Below, piece by piece: positions 23,819 to 31,518 of a stretch of DNA of 64,000 bases. The stretch is from NCBI GenBank assembly GCA_036231565.1, contig JAZAHA010000024.1, positions 62,001 to 126,000 of the forward strand, read 5' to 3'. The notes under the pieces were generated by a model that was given only the letters and a program-made list of their open reading frames with translations, ran no database searches and was not told where the DNA came from. How positions within the stretch are numbered: position 1 is the first letter of the stretch; each line of letters begins with the position of its first letter. Origin of the DNA: Maricaulis sp036231565 (lineage in GTDB: Bacteria; Pseudomonadota; Alphaproteobacteria; Caulobacterales; Maricaulaceae). The position numbers and the translations under genes were made by a program.

Positions 23819-24503
23819 GGCGAACCTCGAAATCTTGGAATTGGGCGCCCAGCTCGGCCATCAGGGCCGTATCGTCGAGCGCGGTCTTTCCCGGCCAGGC
23901 CACGCGGTCCGGGGTTCTGCACTCTTGGAGCACAAAGCGCGACACGCCGATTTGATCCAGCGCAAATGCGATGGATCTGAGGGCGGCGGCATCGAGCCTT
24001 TCCGGCCAGACCGTGGTGCGGACTTCATAGGGCACGCCCGAGGCGGCGAGGATCTCCAGCGACCGCAATGCTTTGGCTCCAGCCGGCGCGACGCCGGTGA
24101 CGCCGGCATAGTCGGCGAACGGGGCCTTCACGTCGAAGCCGACCCAGTCCAGCCGGGGCAGGAGTTTCTCCAGCAGGCCAGGCGCGGTGCCGGCCGTGTG
24201 CAGCGCCACAGCCAGTCCCATTGCACGAACGCGGTCGACCGCATCCGCCAGCGCCGCCTGTGCCAGGGGTTCGCCGCCGGAGAAAACCACGCCGTCGATA
24301 AAGCCGCGCCGCGCCGCGATCGCCGACAGCACCGCCTCGAAATCCAGCACGCGCTCGGCCGTGGCCGGGATGAGATCCGGATTATGGCAATAGCCGCAGG
24401 CCAGCGGGCAGCCCTGGCAGAAGACCACGGCAGCGAGGCGACCGGGGAAGTCGACCGTGGAGAACGGTTCGACTCCCCCGATGCGGAGCAGTCGGTTTGC
24501 CAT
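23805..24503 (-). CDS. nrdG: Anaerobic ribonucleotide reductase activating protein
   Basis: A 232-residue radical-SAM enzyme. CPLACGYC (Cys32, Cys36, Cys39) binds the 4Fe-4S cluster, and FSGGEPL near residue 75 is the SAM-contacting motif. It generates the glycyl radical on NrdD, encoded just upstream with one base between stop and start. The 14-base overlap with nnrS downstream means that NO protection and oxygen-independent DNA-precursor synthesis share one transcript. Confidence 0.92.
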   Translation of the reverse strand: MANRLLRIGGVEPFSTVDFPGRLAAVVFCQGCPLACGYCHNPDLIPATAERVLDFEAVLSAIAARRGFIDGVVFSGGEPLAQAALADAVDRVRAMGLAVALHTAGTAPGLLEKLLPRLDWVGFDVKAPFADYAGVTGVAPAGAKALRSLEILAASGVPYEVRTTVWPERLDAAALRSIAFALDQIGVSRFVLQECRTPDRVAWPGKTALDDTALMAELGAQFQDFEVRRAQH

Positions 24504-24504
24504 G

Positions 24505-26397
24505 TCAGGCGGCGGTCAGGCGGGCCCGCCGCTCCTCGAAATGCGTGCGCTCCTCGTGTTCGCCGCGCTTGCCCGGATTGAAGGCGGCGACCGGCCGGTG
24601 ATAGCCCATCACCCGGGTCCAGACCTCGCAGGGTTGCCGGTCTTCCTCGGCGAGCACGCTGCCCTCTGGCAGGGCGGCCTGTTTCTCGACATCGCATTTG
24701 GGGCAGTGATGATGCTCTCCGGCCAGATAGCCGTGGGTCGGACAGATCGAGAAGGTCGGCGTGATGGTGATGTAGGGCAGGCGGAAATTCGACAGCGAGC
24801 GCTGCACCAGGCGGCGGCAGGCCTCGGCGGAGGAAATCCGCTCGCTCATATAGAGATGGAGTACGGTGCCGCCGGTATATTTCGTCTGCATCTCGTCCTG
24901 GCGGGAAAGCGCCTCGAACGGATCGTCGGTGAAACCGACCGGCAGCTGCGAGGAATTGGTGTAGTAGGGATTGGCGTCGGTACCCGCCTGCAGGATGCCG
25001 GGGAAGCGTTTGCGGTCTTCCTTGGCGAAGCGGTAGGTCGTGCCTTCCGCCGGCGTGGCTTCCAGATTGTACATGTGACCGGTGGCGTCCTGGAATTCCA
25101 GCATGCGCGCGCGGACATGATCGAGCAGGTCCAGCACCATGGATGCGCCGTTCTCGGTCGTGATGTCGTCCGTGTCGCCGGTGAAGTTGCGCACCATCTC
25201 GTTCAGCCCGTTCACGCCCAGCGTCGAGAAGTGATTGCGCAGCGTGCCCAGATAGCGCTTTGTGTAGGGGAAGAGCCCCTTGTCCATCAGCGCCTGTACG
25301 TATTCACGCTTGATCTCCAGGCTGTCGCGTCCCAGGTCCAGCAACCGGTCGAGTTCGGCAATCAACCCGTCCCAGTCGCCCTGGAAACGATGGCCCAATC
25401 GGGCGCAATTCACCGTCACCACGCCGATCGATCCGGTCTGCTCGGCCGAGCCGAACAGGCCGTTGCCGCGTTTCAAGAGCTCGCGCAGATCCAGCTGGAG
25501 ACGGCAGCACATCGAGCGGACCTGGCCGGGTTTCATGTCGGAATTGATGAAATTCTGGAAGTAGGGCAGGCCGTACTTCGCCGTCATCGCAAACAGGGCC
25601 TGGGCATTCTCGCTCTCCCAGGGGAAGTCTTCGGTGATGTTGTAGGTCGGGATGGGGAAGGTGAAGACGCGGCCCTTGGCATCGCCGGCCGTCATCACGT
25701 CGATGAAGGCGCGGTTGATCAGGTCCATCTCGGCTTGCAGGTCGCCATAGGTGAAGCCGGCTTCCTCGCCGCCGATCAGCGGTGTCTGGTCGCGCAGGTC
25801 CTCCGGGCAGACCCAGTCGAAGGTGAGATTGGTGAAGGGGGTCTGCGTGCCCCAGCGCGACGGCACGTTCAGCGAGTGCACGAATTCCTGCAGGCCCTGG
25901 CGCACGGCGTCATAGTCCAGCCCGTCGACGCGCACGAAGGGTGCCATGTAGGTGTCGAAGGAGGAGAAGGCCTGGGCGCCGGCCCACTCGTTCTGCAGGG
26001 CGCCGAGGAAGTTCACGGCCTGGCCGAGGGCGACGCTGAAATGTTTCGGCGGTCCGGCTTCGGCTTTCTCGGAAACGCCGTTGAGGCCTTCGTTCAGCAG
26101 AGTACGTAGCGACCAGCCGGCGCAATAGCCCGACAGCATGTCGAGGTCGTGGATGTGGATATCGGCCTCGCGGTGCGCCCGGCCGATGGCCGCTGGATAG
26201 ACCTGGTCGAGCCAGTAATTGGCGATCACCTTGCCGGAGACGTTGAGGATAAGGCCGCCCAGGGAATAGCCCTGATTGGCATTGGCCTTGATGCGCCAGT
26301 CGGCGCCGCCGAGATATTCCTCGACGGCATGGGCCACATCGATCTGGGTGCCGCGGACGGCCGGTTCTCCGTCCTGGGTCGGGGTTGAGTCGAGCAT
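24505..26397 (-). CDS. nrdD: Anaerobic (class III) ribonucleoside-triphosphate reductase
   Basis: This 630-residue glycyl-radical enzyme reduces NTPs to dNTPs without oxygen. The radical glycine is Gly598 in WTRVMGYHRP. Active-site cysteines are visible in LSGYCAGW (near 92) and SMCCRLQLD (near 300). A zinc-binding C-terminal set includes CPTHG and CPKC (about 535-560). It is shorter than the roughly 700-residue E. coli enzyme and lacks an obvious N-terminal ATP-cone, resembling the Thermotoga/archaeal type. GGGAG precedes the ATG at 26397. It heads the nrdD-nrdG-nnrS operon. I found no clean TTG-N8-CAA box in its 209-base upstream gap. Confidence 0.93.
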   Translation of the reverse strand: MLDSTPTQDGEPAVRGTQIDVAHAVEEYLGGADWRIKANANQGYSLGGLILNVSGKVIANYWLDQVYPAAIGRAHREADIHIHDLDMLSGYCAGWSLRTLLNEGLNGVSEKAEAGPPKHFSVALGQAVNFLGALQNEWAGAQAFSSFDTYMAPFVRVDGLDYDAVRQGLQEFVHSLNVPSRWGTQTPFTNLTFDWVCPEDLRDQTPLIGGEEAGFTYGDLQAEMDLINRAFIDVMTAGDAKGRVFTFPIPTYNITEDFPWESENAQALFAMTAKYGLPYFQNFINSDMKPGQVRSMCCRLQLDLRELLKRGNGLFGSAEQTGSIGVVTVNCARLGHRFQGDWDGLIAELDRLLDLGRDSLEIKREYVQALMDKGLFPYTKRYLGTLRNHFSTLGVNGLNEMVRNFTGDTDDITTENGASMVLDLLDHVRARMLEFQDATGHMYNLEATPAEGTTYRFAKEDRKRFPGILQAGTDANPYYTNSSQLPVGFTDDPFEALSRQDEMQTKYTGGTVLHLYMSERISSAEACRRLVQRSLSNFRLPYITITPTFSICPTHGYLAGEHHHCPKCDVEKQAALPEGSVLAEEDRQPCEVWTRVMGYHRPVAAFNPGKRGEHEERTHFEERRARLTAA

Positions 26398-26528
26398 CGG
26401 AAACTCCCTTCGCGAATCAATATTTGGTGTTTGCGATGGAATTGAGCTCTATATGTAGTGTTTCGTCGAACTGACAGATGGTCGCAGGGACGCCCTGTCG
26501 CACCCTGAGGTGCGGCCACACAAAAAAA

Positions 26529-26557
26529 CGCCCCCGGCCAGAGGGAGGCCGGGGGCG
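26529..26557 (-). terminator. Rho-independent terminator of norB
   Basis: A strong hairpin: CGCCCCCGGCC (26529-26539) pairs with GGCCGGGGGCG (26547-26557) around a 7-base loop. Reading leftward it is followed by seven T (A-run at 26522-26528). It lies 50 bases past the norB stop and 130 bases before the nrdD start. A second small repeat, CGCACC/GGTGCG (26499-26504, 26509-26514), lies just beyond it. Confidence 0.88.
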
Positions 26558-26606
26558 GATGCAACTGCCGGAGCTTCTGGGGAGGCCCCGGCAGCCGGTT
26601 GGCCGG

Positions 26607-28889
26607 TTATTCCGCCGGTGTTGCCACCGGTGAGGTGTCCTCGCGCTGGCCGCGGAAGCCGGCCCAGACCAGGCGGGCCGCAAAGGCCGCCAGGACGAAG
26701 GCGCCGGCGCTGAAGACGATGTCTCCGGGCACCCGCATCCAGACCAGGAAGTGAATGATCTCCTGCTGCAGGAACTCGGCCGAGCGGGCGTACCAGAGCC
26801 CTTCGGTGATCGAGGCATAGGCCTGCAGCACGCCGACCGGGAAGAGGCTCATGAAGACCATCATCGCCAGGCCGCCATTGAGCAGCCAGAACGACCAGGC
26901 GAGCATCTTGTCCGACCAGGCCTGCTTCGCGAACAGGCCGCGGAAGCAGAACAGCATCAGGCCGATGCCCAGCAGGCCGTAGACGCCGAACAGGGCGGCG
27001 TGGCCGTGGGTGGCGGTCAGGTTGAGACCCTGCACATAGTACAGCGAGATCGGCGGATTGATCAGGAAGCCCAGCAGGCCTGCGCCCACGAGGTTCCAGA
27101 AGCACACGCCGACGAAGAAGTAGAGGGGCCACTTGTAGTTCTGGACCCACTTGGCCGCCTTCGTCATGCGGTAGTTCTCCAGTGCCTCGTGACCGATCAG
27201 GGCCAGCGGCACCACTTCCAGCGCCGAGAAGACGGCACCCACGGCGATGACCGAAGTGGTCGCACCGGTGAAGTAGAGGTGGTGAAGCGTGCCCAGCACG
27301 CCGCCGGTCAGGAAGATGATCGTTGCGAACAGCACGCCATGATTGGCGGTGCGGGCGCGCACGAGACCCAGCTTGACCAGCAGGAGCGCGATGGCGGCCG
27401 TTGCGAAGACCTCGAAGAAGCCTTCCACCCACAGGTGGACAACCCACCAGCGCCAGTACTCGATCATCGACAGGTGCGTGTGCTTGCCCCAGGTCAGGCC
27501 GGCGCCATAGAACAGGCCGATGGCGATGGTCGACAGGAAGAGGATCACCGTCAGCGGACGGCCTTCACCCGGCTGTTTCAGGGCCGGCCAGAGGGCGCGG
27601 CCGACCAGGCCGAGCCAGATCATCAGGCCCGCGAACAGCAGCAGCTGCCAGAAACGGCCCAGATCGACATATTCCCAGCCCTGGTGTCCGAACCAGAAAT
27701 TCATGTCCAGATCGAAGACCTGCTGCACGCCGAGCCATTCGCCGGCCATCGAGCCGACCACGACGATCAGCAGGGCGACGTAGAGCACGTTGACGCCCAG
27801 CGCCTGGAATTTCGGCTCCTTGCCGCCCAGTACGGGCGCCAGATAGAGGCCGGTGGCGAGCCAGGCGGTCGCGATCCAGAAGATCGCCAGCTGGGTGTGC
27901 CAGGTGCGGGTGACGGCGTAGGGAATGATGTCGGAGATCGGGATGCCATAGAAGTCGTGGCCTTCCACCGCATAGTGCGCGGTGACGGCACCCAGGAAGA
28001 TCTGCGCCAGGAAGAGGGCGATGACGGTCCAGAAATACTTTCGGGTCGCCTTCATCGAGGCGGTCGGCTTCAGGCCCGTGAACGGATCTTCCTTCGGCGG
28101 GACCGGCGCTTCTTCTTCCTTGCGCCCGGCATGCCACCAGACGAGCGCGGCGATGCCCGCGATCAGCAGGATCACCGAGGCGATGGACCACATGATGTTC
28201 GGGCCGGACGGCGCATTGCCGACCAGCGGTTCGTGCGGCCAGTTGTTGGTGTAGGTCACCTCTTCATCCGGACGCTGAGTCGTGGTCGCCCAGGCCGACC
28301 AGAAAAAGAAGGCCGTCATGGCTTCGCGACGGGCCTCGTCGGGGATGGCATTGTTGGCGATCGCGTAGTCTTCACGCAGCCCTTCCAGCGCGTGCGCGTC
28401 GCCGAACAGGTCCACATAGTGGCGCGACACGATGGCGATGGCCGCGGCGCGGTCATCGCTGATGACGATATGGCCGGTGGTGGGATCGTAGGTGTTCTCG
28501 CGTTGCGCGGCTTGCAGGCGCGTCTGCAGGCGTGCCTGGTCTTCCGTCGCCAGTGCGCCATAGGCCCGGCCGTACTCGGCCTCGGCCCAGCCGTCCAGGA
28601 TCACGAGGGACTCCCGGTGCAGCCAGTCGGCCGACCAGTCCGGTGCGAGATAGCCGCCATGGCCCCAGATCGAGCCGACCTGCTGGCCGCCCATGGACTG
28701 GTAGACCTGACGGCCGGTCTGGATATCGTCGCGGGTAAATACGGTTTCACCCGACCGCGTGACAACGGCGGACGGGACGGGCGGGGCCTGGCGGTGGATC
28801 TCGTTGCCCAGCAGGCCAAGCCAGCTGAACGACACGATCAGTATCAACGCCAGGATCGCCCACATCTTTCTCATGGAGCGCTCCTGCAT
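26607..28889 (-). CDS. norB: Nitric oxide reductase, single-subunit quinol type (qNor)
   Basis: A 760-residue haem-copper-oxidase-family enzyme reducing two NO to N2O in the cytoplasmic membrane. The first segment is at residues 8-28. A long periplasmic domain typical of the quinol-dependent form follows (GGQQVGSIWGHGGYLAPDWS near 65), then about 13 further segments with His-rich core motifs (HTQLAIFWIA, VVHLWVEGFFEVF, HLYFTGATT, THGHAALFGVYG). No norC is present, as expected for qNor. I chose the ATG at 28889 after GGGAG. A TTG-N8-CAA box centred about 99 bases upstream, a 5'-leader hairpin and a strong terminator frame the unit. Confidence 0.94.
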   Translation of the reverse strand: MQERSMRKMWAILALILIVSFSWLGLLGNEIHRQAPPVPSAVVTRSGETVFTRDDIQTGRQVYQSMGGQQVGSIWGHGGYLAPDWSADWLHRESLVILDGWAEAEYGRAYGALATEDQARLQTRLQAAQRENTYDPTTGHIVISDDRAAAIAIVSRHYVDLFGDAHALEGLREDYAIANNAIPDEARREAMTAFFFWSAWATTTQRPDEEVTYTNNWPHEPLVGNAPSGPNIMWSIASVILLIAGIAALVWWHAGRKEEEAPVPPKEDPFTGLKPTASMKATRKYFWTVIALFLAQIFLGAVTAHYAVEGHDFYGIPISDIIPYAVTRTWHTQLAIFWIATAWLATGLYLAPVLGGKEPKFQALGVNVLYVALLIVVVGSMAGEWLGVQQVFDLDMNFWFGHQGWEYVDLGRFWQLLLFAGLMIWLGLVGRALWPALKQPGEGRPLTVILFLSTIAIGLFYGAGLTWGKHTHLSMIEYWRWWVVHLWVEGFFEVFATAAIALLLVKLGLVRARTANHGVLFATIIFLTGGVLGTLHHLYFTGATTSVIAVGAVFSALEVVPLALIGHEALENYRMTKAAKWVQNYKWPLYFFVGVCFWNLVGAGLLGFLINPPISLYYVQGLNLTATHGHAALFGVYGLLGIGLMLFCFRGLFAKQAWSDKMLAWSFWLLNGGLAMMVFMSLFPVGVLQAYASITEGLWYARSAEFLQQEIIHFLVWMRVPGDIVFSAGAFVLAAFAARLVWAGFRGQREDTSPVATPAE

Positions 28890-28920
28890 GGTTTTCTCCC
28901 TCGGCTTGAGCGTAAGGCCG

Positions 28921-28941
28921 CGCTCCCGCCTTTCGGGAGCG
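28921..28941 (-). promoter_or_regulatory. Hairpin at the predicted 5' end of norB mRNA
   Basis: CGCTCCCG (28921-28928) and CGGGAGCG (28934-28941) form a perfect 8-bp stem with a 5-base loop, 32-52 bases upstream of the norB ATG. If transcription starts about 41 bases from the centre of the box at 28981, the hairpin lies at the extreme 5' end of the mRNA. There it could stabilise the message. Confidence 0.5.
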
Positions 28942-28980
28942 ATGATGCGACCTCGATAGCCGAAAGGATCCGGGCGCGAT

Positions 28981-28994
28981 TTGCGCTCGCGCAA
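28981..28994 (-). promoter_or_regulatory. NnrR/FNR-type box for norB
   Basis: TTGCG-CTCG-CGCAA is a perfect dyad of the Crp/Fnr type TTG-N8-CAA. A -10-like TATCGA is found on the leftward strand at 28953-28958, which places the box near -41.5 (class II activation). It controls norB to the left. Confidence 0.72.
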
Positions 28995-29011
28995 TTTGCG
29001 GGAATCTCCGG

Positions 29012-30349
29012 TCAGACGGCGACGGCGTGGCGCGCGGTCGACGTCGGCAGATAGGCGTCAAACGCTGCTGCGACGCTGCGCACCAGCGGCCGGTAGTCGG
29101 GATTCATCGCCAGCCGGTTGCCCTGGCGCGAGAGGATGCCGGCATGTTCGAACGCCGACAGGTCGGGCATGTCGAACGCGGTACCGGCTGCCGCTGCGAT
29201 CGCATCGACATCCACATCCAGATGGCACATCAGGCGTTCGATGATGGCCCGGCGCAGCCGGTCGTCCGGTGTCAGCGCGTAGCCGCGGGCGACAGGCAGA
29301 TCGCCGGCCTCGACGCGTCTTTCCCACTCGTGATTGTTCGTTGTGTTCTGGATATAGCCCTGCGGCATCCAGCTGATCGCCGAGGCGCCCATGCCGATGA
29401 TCGCCGTGGCGGCATCGGTGGTGTAGCCTTGGAAATTGCGGTGCAGGTTGCCGGTCTCCAGCGCGATCGCCATCGGGTCGGTGCGATAGGCGAAATGGTC
29501 CAGCCCGATCTGCACATGCCCACCTCGCGTCAGGGTCGCGGCGATGGCATCGGCCTGGGCGAGACGCTCAGCCGCGCCCGGCAGCGTCTCGTCGCGGATC
29601 ATCTTCTGGTGCGGTTTCATGTGCGGCACGTGCGCGTAACCGAAGACCGAGAATCGGTCCGGCGCAAACTCCAGCGCCGTTTCAGCGCTGGCCACACAGT
29701 TTTCGACCGTCTGAAACGGCAGGCCGTAGAGCAGGTCGAAATTGATTCCCTCAACGCCGCCCGTCCGCAGCAGGTTCACACAGGACTCGATGCAGTCCCG
29801 GTCCTGCACCCGGTTGACCGCCCGTTGCACCTCTTCGTCGAAAGTCTGCACACCGAGGCTGGCCCGGTTGACGCCGGTCTCGCCAAAGGCCGCGGCCATT
29901 TCCGGCGAGAAGATGCGGGGGTCGACCTCGACCGCCACTTCCGCATCGCCCAGCACCTCGAAACGGTGACGCAGCCGGTCCATGAGCGCGGTAAAATACG
30001 GCGCGGGCAGGTAGGTCGGACTGCCGCCGCCCCAATGGACATGGCTGACCTTCAGCCGTCCGGGGGTGCGGTTGGCGATCGTGTCGATCTCCTTGAGCAG
30101 AACCTCGGCATAGGCCTCGACCGGTGCGAGCCGGCGCGTCGCCTTGGTGTGACAACCGCAATACCAGCACATGGTCCGGCAGAAGGGGATGTGCAGGTAA
30201 AGCGAGACTGGCTCGGCCGGGTCCAGCTCGCCCAGCCAGCGGGCAAAGCTGACGGCACCGATATCGGGCGTGAAGTGGGGCGCAGTCGGATAGCTGGTGT
30301 AGCGCGGTATCCGCTCGCCGGCGTATTTCAGGATCGTGTCGCTTCTCAT
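29012..30349 (-). CDS. hemN: Oxygen-independent coproporphyrinogen III oxidase
   Basis: A 445-residue radical-SAM enzyme converting coproporphyrinogen III to protoporphyrinogen IX when oxygen is absent. CRTMCWYC (Cys57, Cys61, Cys64) plus Cys66 is the HemN cluster motif. HWGGGSPTYL follows near residue 105, and the N-terminus reads YAGERIPRYTSYPTAPHF as in true HemN rather than HemW. It supplies haem for NorB, FixL and the cytochromes under anoxia. A TTG-N8-CAA box lies centred 41-42 bases upstream of its ATG. Confidence 0.93.
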   Translation of the reverse strand: MRSDTILKYAGERIPRYTSYPTAPHFTPDIGAVSFARWLGELDPAEPVSLYLHIPFCRTMCWYCGCHTKATRRLAPVEAYAEVLLKEIDTIANRTPGRLKVSHVHWGGGSPTYLPAPYFTALMDRLRHRFEVLGDAEVAVEVDPRIFSPEMAAAFGETGVNRASLGVQTFDEEVQRAVNRVQDRDCIESCVNLLRTGGVEGINFDLLYGLPFQTVENCVASAETALEFAPDRFSVFGYAHVPHMKPHQKMIRDETLPGAAERLAQADAIAATLTRGGHVQIGLDHFAYRTDPMAIALETGNLHRNFQGYTTDAATAIIGMGASAISWMPQGYIQNTTNNHEWERRVEAGDLPVARGYALTPDDRLRRAIIERLMCHLDVDVDAIAAAAGTAFDMPDLSAFEHAGILSRQGNRLAMNPDYRPLVRSVAAAFDAYLPTSTARHAVAV

Positions 30350-30383
30350 GCGTGCTGGATAGCCGTTTGGCGCCGGACGCGAT

Positions 30384-30397
30384 TTGAGGTAACGCAA
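30384..30397 (-). promoter_or_regulatory. NnrR/FNR-type box between hemN and the Crp/Fnr gene
   Basis: TTGAGGTAACGCAA fits TTG-N8-CAA. Its centre is 41-42 bases from the hemN ATG, so class II activation would give an almost leaderless hemN message. It is only about 31 bases from the regulator's ATG on the other side, so there it would more likely act as a repressor site. Confidence 0.6.
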
Positions 30398-30421
30398 ACC
30401 GTCTGCACACGGGGCCGCATC

Positions 30422-31120
30422 ATGGACAAGACTGCCAGGATCGCCATTGTCGAACGCGCCAAACTGTTTGCCGGCCTGCCGCCGGAAACACTGTCGGAGG
30501 CGGCCGAGACCGCCCAGGTGCGTGTGGTCGACAAGGGCGATGTCGTCTTCCGGCAGGGGGATGAAGCCGGTCACCATTTCATTGTTGCCTGGGGCCGGCT
30601 GCGGCTGGACCAGACCACGCCGGACGGCAAGAATATCGTGCTGCGCTTCATGGGGCCTGGTGATCTTGTCGGCTCGGTCGCGGTCTGGCGCAAAGTGCCC
30701 TATCCGGCCACGCCGCTCGCGGTCGAGGAGACGCGGCTGCTGGTCTGGAGCGATGCGCGCATGATGGAGCTCATGCAGGCACATCCGCCGCTCGCGATGA
30801 AGGCCATGAACATGATGGGCGGGCGGATCGAGGAATTGCAGGAACGTCTGCAACAGGTCGCCACCCAGCAGGTCGAGCGCCGGATCGCCGCGACCATTCT
30901 CAAGATCGCCGGTCAGTCGGGCCGCAAGACCGAGGCGGGCGTCGAGATCCCCTTCGCCCTGTCGCGCCAGGACCTGGCCGAAATGACGGGCACGACGCTT
31001 CACACGGTCAGCCGGACCCTGTCCGGGTGGATCGACGAGGGTATTCTGGAAGGCCGTCGGTCCAGCCATCTGGTGATATGCCGGCCGCACCGTCTCGTGG
31101 AGATTTCCGAGCAGGCCTGA
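30422..31120 (+). CDS. Crp/Fnr-family regulator, NnrR-like
   Basis: A 232-residue regulator: cyclic-nucleotide-type barrel at residues 15-125, dimerisation helix to about 150, winged helix at about 170-225. The recognition helix TTLHTVSRTLSGW resembles NnrR-type NO-responsive regulators. The N-terminus lacks the cysteines of Fnr, so it should not carry an oxygen-labile iron-sulphur cluster. It is divergent from hemN and next to DUF1858 and norB, the usual neighbours of nnrR. Likely targets are the TTG-N8-CAA boxes at 28981, 30384, 31138, 33252, 34375 and 40222. Confidence 0.85.
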   Translation: MDKTARIAIVERAKLFAGLPPETLSEAAETAQVRVVDKGDVVFRQGDEAGHHFIVAWGRLRLDQTTPDGKNIVLRFMGPGDLVGSVAVWRKVPYPATPLAVEETRLLVWSDARMMELMQAHPPLAMKAMNMMGGRIEELQERLQQVATQQVERRIAATILKIAGQSGRKTEAGVEIPFALSRQDLAEMTGTTLHTVSRTLSGWIDEGILEGRRSSHLVICRPHRLVEISEQA

Positions 31121-31132
31121 CCCTGATCGTCC

Positions 31133-31156
31133 GCGATTTGCGGTGTGACAAATCGC
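31133..31156 (+). promoter_or_regulatory. NnrR/FNR-type box for the DUF1858 gene
   Basis: GCGATTTG (31133-31140) and CAAATCGC (31149-31156) form a perfect 8-bp inverted repeat around 8 bases. It contains TTG-N8-CAA at 31138-31151. A -10-like CATAGT is at 31173-31178, again placing the box near -41.5. It is the most extended dyad of the set. Confidence 0.72.
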
Positions 31157-31204
31157 CTCCGTCCCGCGCGGCCATAGTGAGGCTGAGCACTACAGGAGGT
31201 CGTC

Positions 31205-31429
31205 ATGGCAGATCGGATCGAGCACATGGTTGTCGGAGAGTTGATGACTCAATGGCCCGACGCGGTTCCCGTTTTCATCCGCCATCGCATGGCTTGTCCG
31301 GGCTGCGTCATGGCTCCCTTCATGACGGTCCGCGAGGCGGCTCACGAATACGGACTCGATCCGGGGACGCTTGCCGGGGAGCTCGCTCGCGCGATCGGTG
31401 AAGACGATACACCCGGACGGCTTGGATAA
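31205..31429 (+). CDS. DUF1858-domain protein
   Basis: A 74-residue protein with the DUF1858 fold (ScdA N-terminal-like): VVGELMTQWPDAVPVFIRHR, then MACPGCVMAPFMTVREAAHEYGLDP. The central CPGC is the conserved feature and could bind a metal, iron-sulphur cluster or NO. Such genes recur in NnrR/Dnr regulons of nitrite-reducing bacteria, with unknown function. AGGAGG lies just upstream of the ATG, and the gene has its own regulator box (31133-31156). Confidence 0.82.
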   Translation: MADRIEHMVVGELMTQWPDAVPVFIRHRMACPGCVMAPFMTVREAAHEYGLDPGTLAGELARAIGEDDTPGRLG

Positions 31430-31518
31430 TACGGTATTATTTGTCTGAATTTACGAGAGAATACGGAAAGTTGAGGGGCGATTGACTTGCAAGGGCGTCC
31501 GCGTTGGCGCAGTCTGCC

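Noticed and set aside
26398..26460. FNR-like half-sites upstream of nrdD
   Set aside because: Only unpaired TTGG/ATCAA-like halves were found; no TTG-N8-CAA arrangement with correct spacing.
26751..29054. 767-codon frame opposite norB
   Set aside because: NorB is unambiguous; the antisense frame lacks a ribosome-binding site and any domain.
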